DNA from: JAVBOJ01 sp031550755 | Lineage (GTDB): Bacteria; Bacillota; Clostridia; Oscillospirales; UBA929 | Reading direction: 5' to 3' | Assembly (NCBI GenBank): GCA_031550755.1 | Contig: JAVBOJ010000037.1 | Location: forward strand, 1-7,327 | Length of the DNA stretch: 7,327 nt | In this document: positions 6,101-7,327 of the stretch, piece by piece | Layout: every line of letters begins with the position of its first letter | Position numbering within the stretch: position 1 is the first letter of the stretch | The notes under the pieces: model-generated | The model's input: the letters and a program-made list of their open reading frames with translations, nothing else | Database searches by the model: none | What the model was told of the DNA's origin: nothing | Program-made: the position numbers and the translations under genes

Positions 6101-7327
6101 TCGTAGATATATTCCGGGGCGTGGACGGGCAGCTCGGCCACCAGATCGGCGCCCGGAGCCAGCACATCGCCCGAGAAGGTGCCGAAATTGGTGGGATCCT
6201 TGGAGGCGAAAATCAGGGTGCGGTTGTAGGTCGCGTCGGAGCTGTTTGTGAGGGTCAGTGAGAGGTAGAAGTAGTCGCCGTACCGGAACACGAAGGGAGA
6301 TTCGGCCTCGCTCCAGGAGGTGGTAGCCTGCGTCGGCGGGGTGATCAGCGCCACGCTCTTGTACGTCCAGTTGATGAGATCCTTGGACTCAAAGCAGGTG
6401 ATGGAGGACTTGGAGGTGGAGGTCTCATCCGGCCAAATGGCGGTGGAATACAGATAATAGGTGTCGCCCACCTGCGTCACGGCGTAATCGCGACGCAGAT
6501 AACCGCTGGTGGTAAAGGGCTCGGCGTCGTCAGACAGGCGCTTGGTCACGTCGAAGCGCTGGCTCCAGTTGTAGCCGTCCAGCGAGGTATCCACCGCAAA
6601 GGTGTTGGTGTTGTTGTAATAGTTCGTGCGGTAGATCAGGTAGTTGACGCCGTCCCTGATGAGGGCGAAGGGAGCGTGGGTGGCCAGCGCGTGAATGCCG
6701 TCGGGATGCCTGTAATCCGCGCCGAAGGGCGCGATTTCGGTATACGCGCCGTCCACCGTGTCGGACACGCCGTGCGCCATGGCGTTTTCATAGCCCCAGC
6801 CGCCGGTGTTGCCCGAGCCGCCGCCCGAGATGCCGATCAGGTGCCATTTGCCGTCGGTAGCTCTGTAGAAGGCGTGGTCGTTCATGTACTTGCCCTTCAT
6901 GCTGCCGCCGTACGTGCTGAAAATGGGGTCGGTCGGGCTCATGGCCAGACTCCAGTCCAGCGTGCCGTCGGCCTTGGTGCCGATGGTCGGGCGGTACTTG
7001 GTGTCGGGTCTGGTGTTTATCGCGCCGACGCCGTTTTCGCCGACGCCGACCTTGATGGTGCTGCCGAGCAGCGTGCTGTCGCCGACGGCGACAATGCGGA
7101 TATAGGCGGCCTGCGTGCTGCGGATGGCGGTGTACTGGGTGCCTTGCTTGCCCCAGCGGCCTTCGGCGGCCTTGGTATAGTTCACGCCGTCAACGCTGGT
7201 GTAGAGGATGTAATCGGTTTCCATCGTGGATCCCGGCTCAAAGGCAATGAGATCCACCGTCTTGACCGCGCCGAGGCTTACATCCCACGTCTTGGCGAAC
7301 TGAGCGATGCTGCCGGACGCAAGGGAG
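3151..7327 (-). CDS. Large modular glycoside hydrolase: GH43/GH32-like propeller with F5/8C, X2-like, FN3, Ig, FIVAR and Big-like modules (partial, 5' end beyond window)
   Basis: The frame is open from the right edge to a TGA at 3153-3151, giving at least 1391 residues; the true start and any signal peptide lie outside. A GTG at 7257-7255 (called residue 1 here) is inside the first domain and is not the start. Domains in protein order: F5/8C-like (to about 73), GH43/GH32-like propeller (98-424), second F5/8C with NLTDGSVSTYWRA (425-565), X2-like with VIKKEYMSTL (572-650), unassigned beta-rich (651-758), FN3-like A and B (762-940), Ig-like with DNGSYYFCVV (943-1037), FN3-like A and B again (1041-1217), FIVAR helices (1219-1284) and a Big-like domain (1285-1368). 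The protein probably acts outside the cell: binding modules hold a polysaccharide while the propeller cleaves a side chain or backbone. Substrate unknown. No LPXTG, SLH repeat or membrane helix is seen at the C-terminus. Module limits are estimates by eye. Confidence 0.88.
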   Translation of the reverse strand, partial: SLASGSIAQFAKTWDVSLGAVKTVDLIAFEPGSTMETDYILYTSVDGVNYTKAAEGRWGKQGTQYTAIRSTQAAYIRIVAVGDSTLLGSTIKVGVGENGVGAINTRPDTKYRPTIGTKADGTLDWSLAMSPTDPIFSTYGGSMKGKYMNDHAFYRATDGKWHLIGISGGGSGNTGGWGYENAMAHGVSDTVDGAYTEIAPFGADYRHPDGIHALATHAPFALIRDGVNYLIYRTNYYNNTNTFAVDTSLDGYNWSQRFDVTKRLSDDAEPFTTSGYLRRDYAVTQVGDTYYLYSTAIWPDETSTSKSSITCFESKDLINWTYKSVALITPPTQATTSWSEAESPFVFRYGDYFYLSLTLTNSSDATYNRTLIFASKDPTNFGTFSGDVLAPGADLVAELPVHAPEYIYDEQNNQWYISNCGWSPIFAADGTTPTLGALIAPLSFDEIRTPTQVTGVTATATSTYSAGTPAANLTDGSVSTYWRATSATGQAVTLNLNGLYEISRLVYTPISTTSYGVKDYRISVSTDGTNFTPVADIPGNTVSSIGGWGLDARKKEANFAPALATHVKLEILRANSTNLAIAELAVFGCQNSSVASPATYSFDGSANVTTSVVANGNTIVGVKNGNQMLPDDAYDASGSSLVIKKEYMSTLVSTPTFTVLFDRGAPQTLEISSSNVPLSLGDVTPAVLTVSLNAAIDNTATVSVLGVTASDLADAASDDKIYISVDGGATVALADGVYTVTFPTDTAGIRTYSVTLHIGANLVGKYIPGTTMTRTVTVTTLANQLAKPANVTLSGLGIVSFDAVAGADGYKLTLYKDGAAVAGQTDVAAVSGATDLLTVLRTQGAGSYTVTVRAYDSTRTSGASSPSEPSNAVAVSILATPAGLGWSGQTATWTVVDNAASYSVQLYREGNALGAPVSVTGLTHDFSSAMDDPGAYTFTVTAIANPQSLYLDSAVSSRSAENGVLPVITINPQPVAVTVAAGGTATFTVSASATHNAPVSYTWYRATSQSAQTGTEVGTGATLTLTNIPYADNGSYYFCVVSAPYGAVSVKSASVKLTVTIAALPAPTGIALSQTGVLTFASVPEAVGYTYTIYKNGAPVAGQVNRLTMSGVNLLDILRGCGAGSYTVRVKAVGDGLTHLNSAESEPTGALALAQLATPTGLTWNLKTALWDAVPDAGAYSVQLYKNGRAYGAPLTATESQLDLSAYVSVSAVFTYTVTAKAPALSLLVDSEPSAESNLYRDTVRLEALIKTAEEKLGGRFTDDTYAELEAAHAQALAVLADPTASQQAVNEAAARLEAAINGLVKKASVMKVEGGGLRSVKRGKTLTLTALYDGELPLSWVNLTPANISIKVNSDFSVTVTGLKSGTAMLAVKTTDGSNITTTVTISVTN
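3406..3603 (-). other. FIVAR helical module near the C-terminus of the large protein
   Basis: About 66 residues beginning DTVRLEALIKTAEEK and ending AARLEAAINGLVKK, with the middle DDTYAELEAAHAQALAVLAD and TASQQAVNEA. This matches the FIVAR pattern of two or three amphipathic helices rich in Ala, Glu and Leu, common in Gram-positive extracellular glycanases and adhesins. It probably acts as a spacer or binding unit. It is the only clearly helical section in an otherwise beta-rich protein. Confidence 0.78.
3607..4974 (-). repeat. Duplicated pair of FN3-like domains around an Ig-like domain
   Basis: Two A-B pairs (coding 4974-4438 and 4137-3607) match each other type by type. The A domains share YKxGAxVAGQ, a conserved Leu-Leu/Leu-Arg stretch and GAGSYTV. 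The B domains share ATPxGLxW, AYSVQLY or SYSVQLY, and GAP. The DNA keeps short identical blocks, for example the 17 bases at 3947-3963 and at 4781-4797, spaced 834 bases apart, about 278 codons. An Ig-like domain (4431-4147) lies between the pairs. This fits an old internal duplication of an A-B or A-B-Ig unit. The protein similarity is partial, so the duplication is not recent. Confidence 0.72.
5986..6966 (-). other. Catalytic domain of the large protein: five-bladed beta-propeller, GH43/GH32 type
   Basis: Counting the GTG at 7257 as residue 1, three acidic residues fall in motifs that fit the shared propeller active site. Asp127 is in KYMNDHAFY followed by DGKWHLIGIS (codon 6877-6879), close to the GH32 WMNDPNG and GH43 DP elements. 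Asp257 is in YLRRDYAV followed by YYLYSTAIW (6487-6489), like the RDP element. Glu319 is in EAESPFVFRYGDYFYL (6301-6303), like the acid catalyst in GH43. A late blade has HAPEYIYDE followed by WYISNCGW. The fold is well supported by the repeated 'short acidic motif then G-x-YYLY/WHL' rhythm. The exact family is open: GH43, GH32, GH117 or an unclassified relative. The catalytic residues are assigned by pattern only. Confidence 0.7.

Noticed and set aside
7255..7257. GTG as the start codon of the large - strand gene
   Set aside because: The same frame stays open to the window edge and the 23 codons upstream (including WDVSLGAVKTVDLIAF across the GTG) continue the F5/8C-like domain, so the GTG is an internal Val.

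Overview
The window looks like chromosomal DNA of a spore-forming, GC-rich member of the Firmicutes (Clostridia, possibly Oscillospirales-like). The main pointers are a YlmC/YmxH-type PRC-barrel protein, found mostly in endospore formers, an AtoD/AtoA-type CoA-transferase pair typical of acid-fermenting anaerobes, and a very large modular glycanase with FN3, FIVAR and Big-like modules. This assignment is inference; no rRNA or tRNA gene is present to test it.

Left part (1-2762, + strand): the 3' end of a leucine-rich-repeat protein (about 45% GC) is followed after 14 bases by cinA (about 63% GC or more). The two CoA-transferase subunit genes come next. cinA and the alpha subunit share one base (TGATG), and the alpha and beta subunits overlap by 8 bases. 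The last three genes read as a translationally coupled unit, and the LRR gene may belong to the same transcript.

Middle (2763-3150): a small ylmC/ymxH-like gene lies on the - strand, with its stop codon directly abutting the stop codon of the beta subunit. There is no room for a terminator between the convergent genes. The first + strand terminator (3054-3090) lies beyond the ylmC start codon, so the CoA-transferase transcript may run antisense across all of ylmC. A second, perfectly palindromic hairpin (3103-3140) can work in both directions and closes the large - strand gene.

Right part (3151-7327, - strand): one reading frame of at least 1391 codons, cut by the right edge of the window, encodes a modular carbohydrate-active protein. 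In protein order it has an F5/8C-like domain, a five-bladed beta-propeller of the GH43/GH32 type with a plausible Asp/Asp/Glu triad, a second F5/8C domain, an X2-like domain, an unassigned beta-rich domain, two FN3-like domains, an Ig-like domain, two more FN3-like domains, a FIVAR helical module and a C-terminal Big-like domain. It is probably a secreted polysaccharide-binding and -cleaving protein.

No mobile element, CRISPR array, tRNA or rRNA was seen. I see no clearly new multi-gene system. The most interesting points are the antisense/terminator arrangement around ylmC, the architecture of the large glycanase, and the sharp composition step at the LRR-cinA border.
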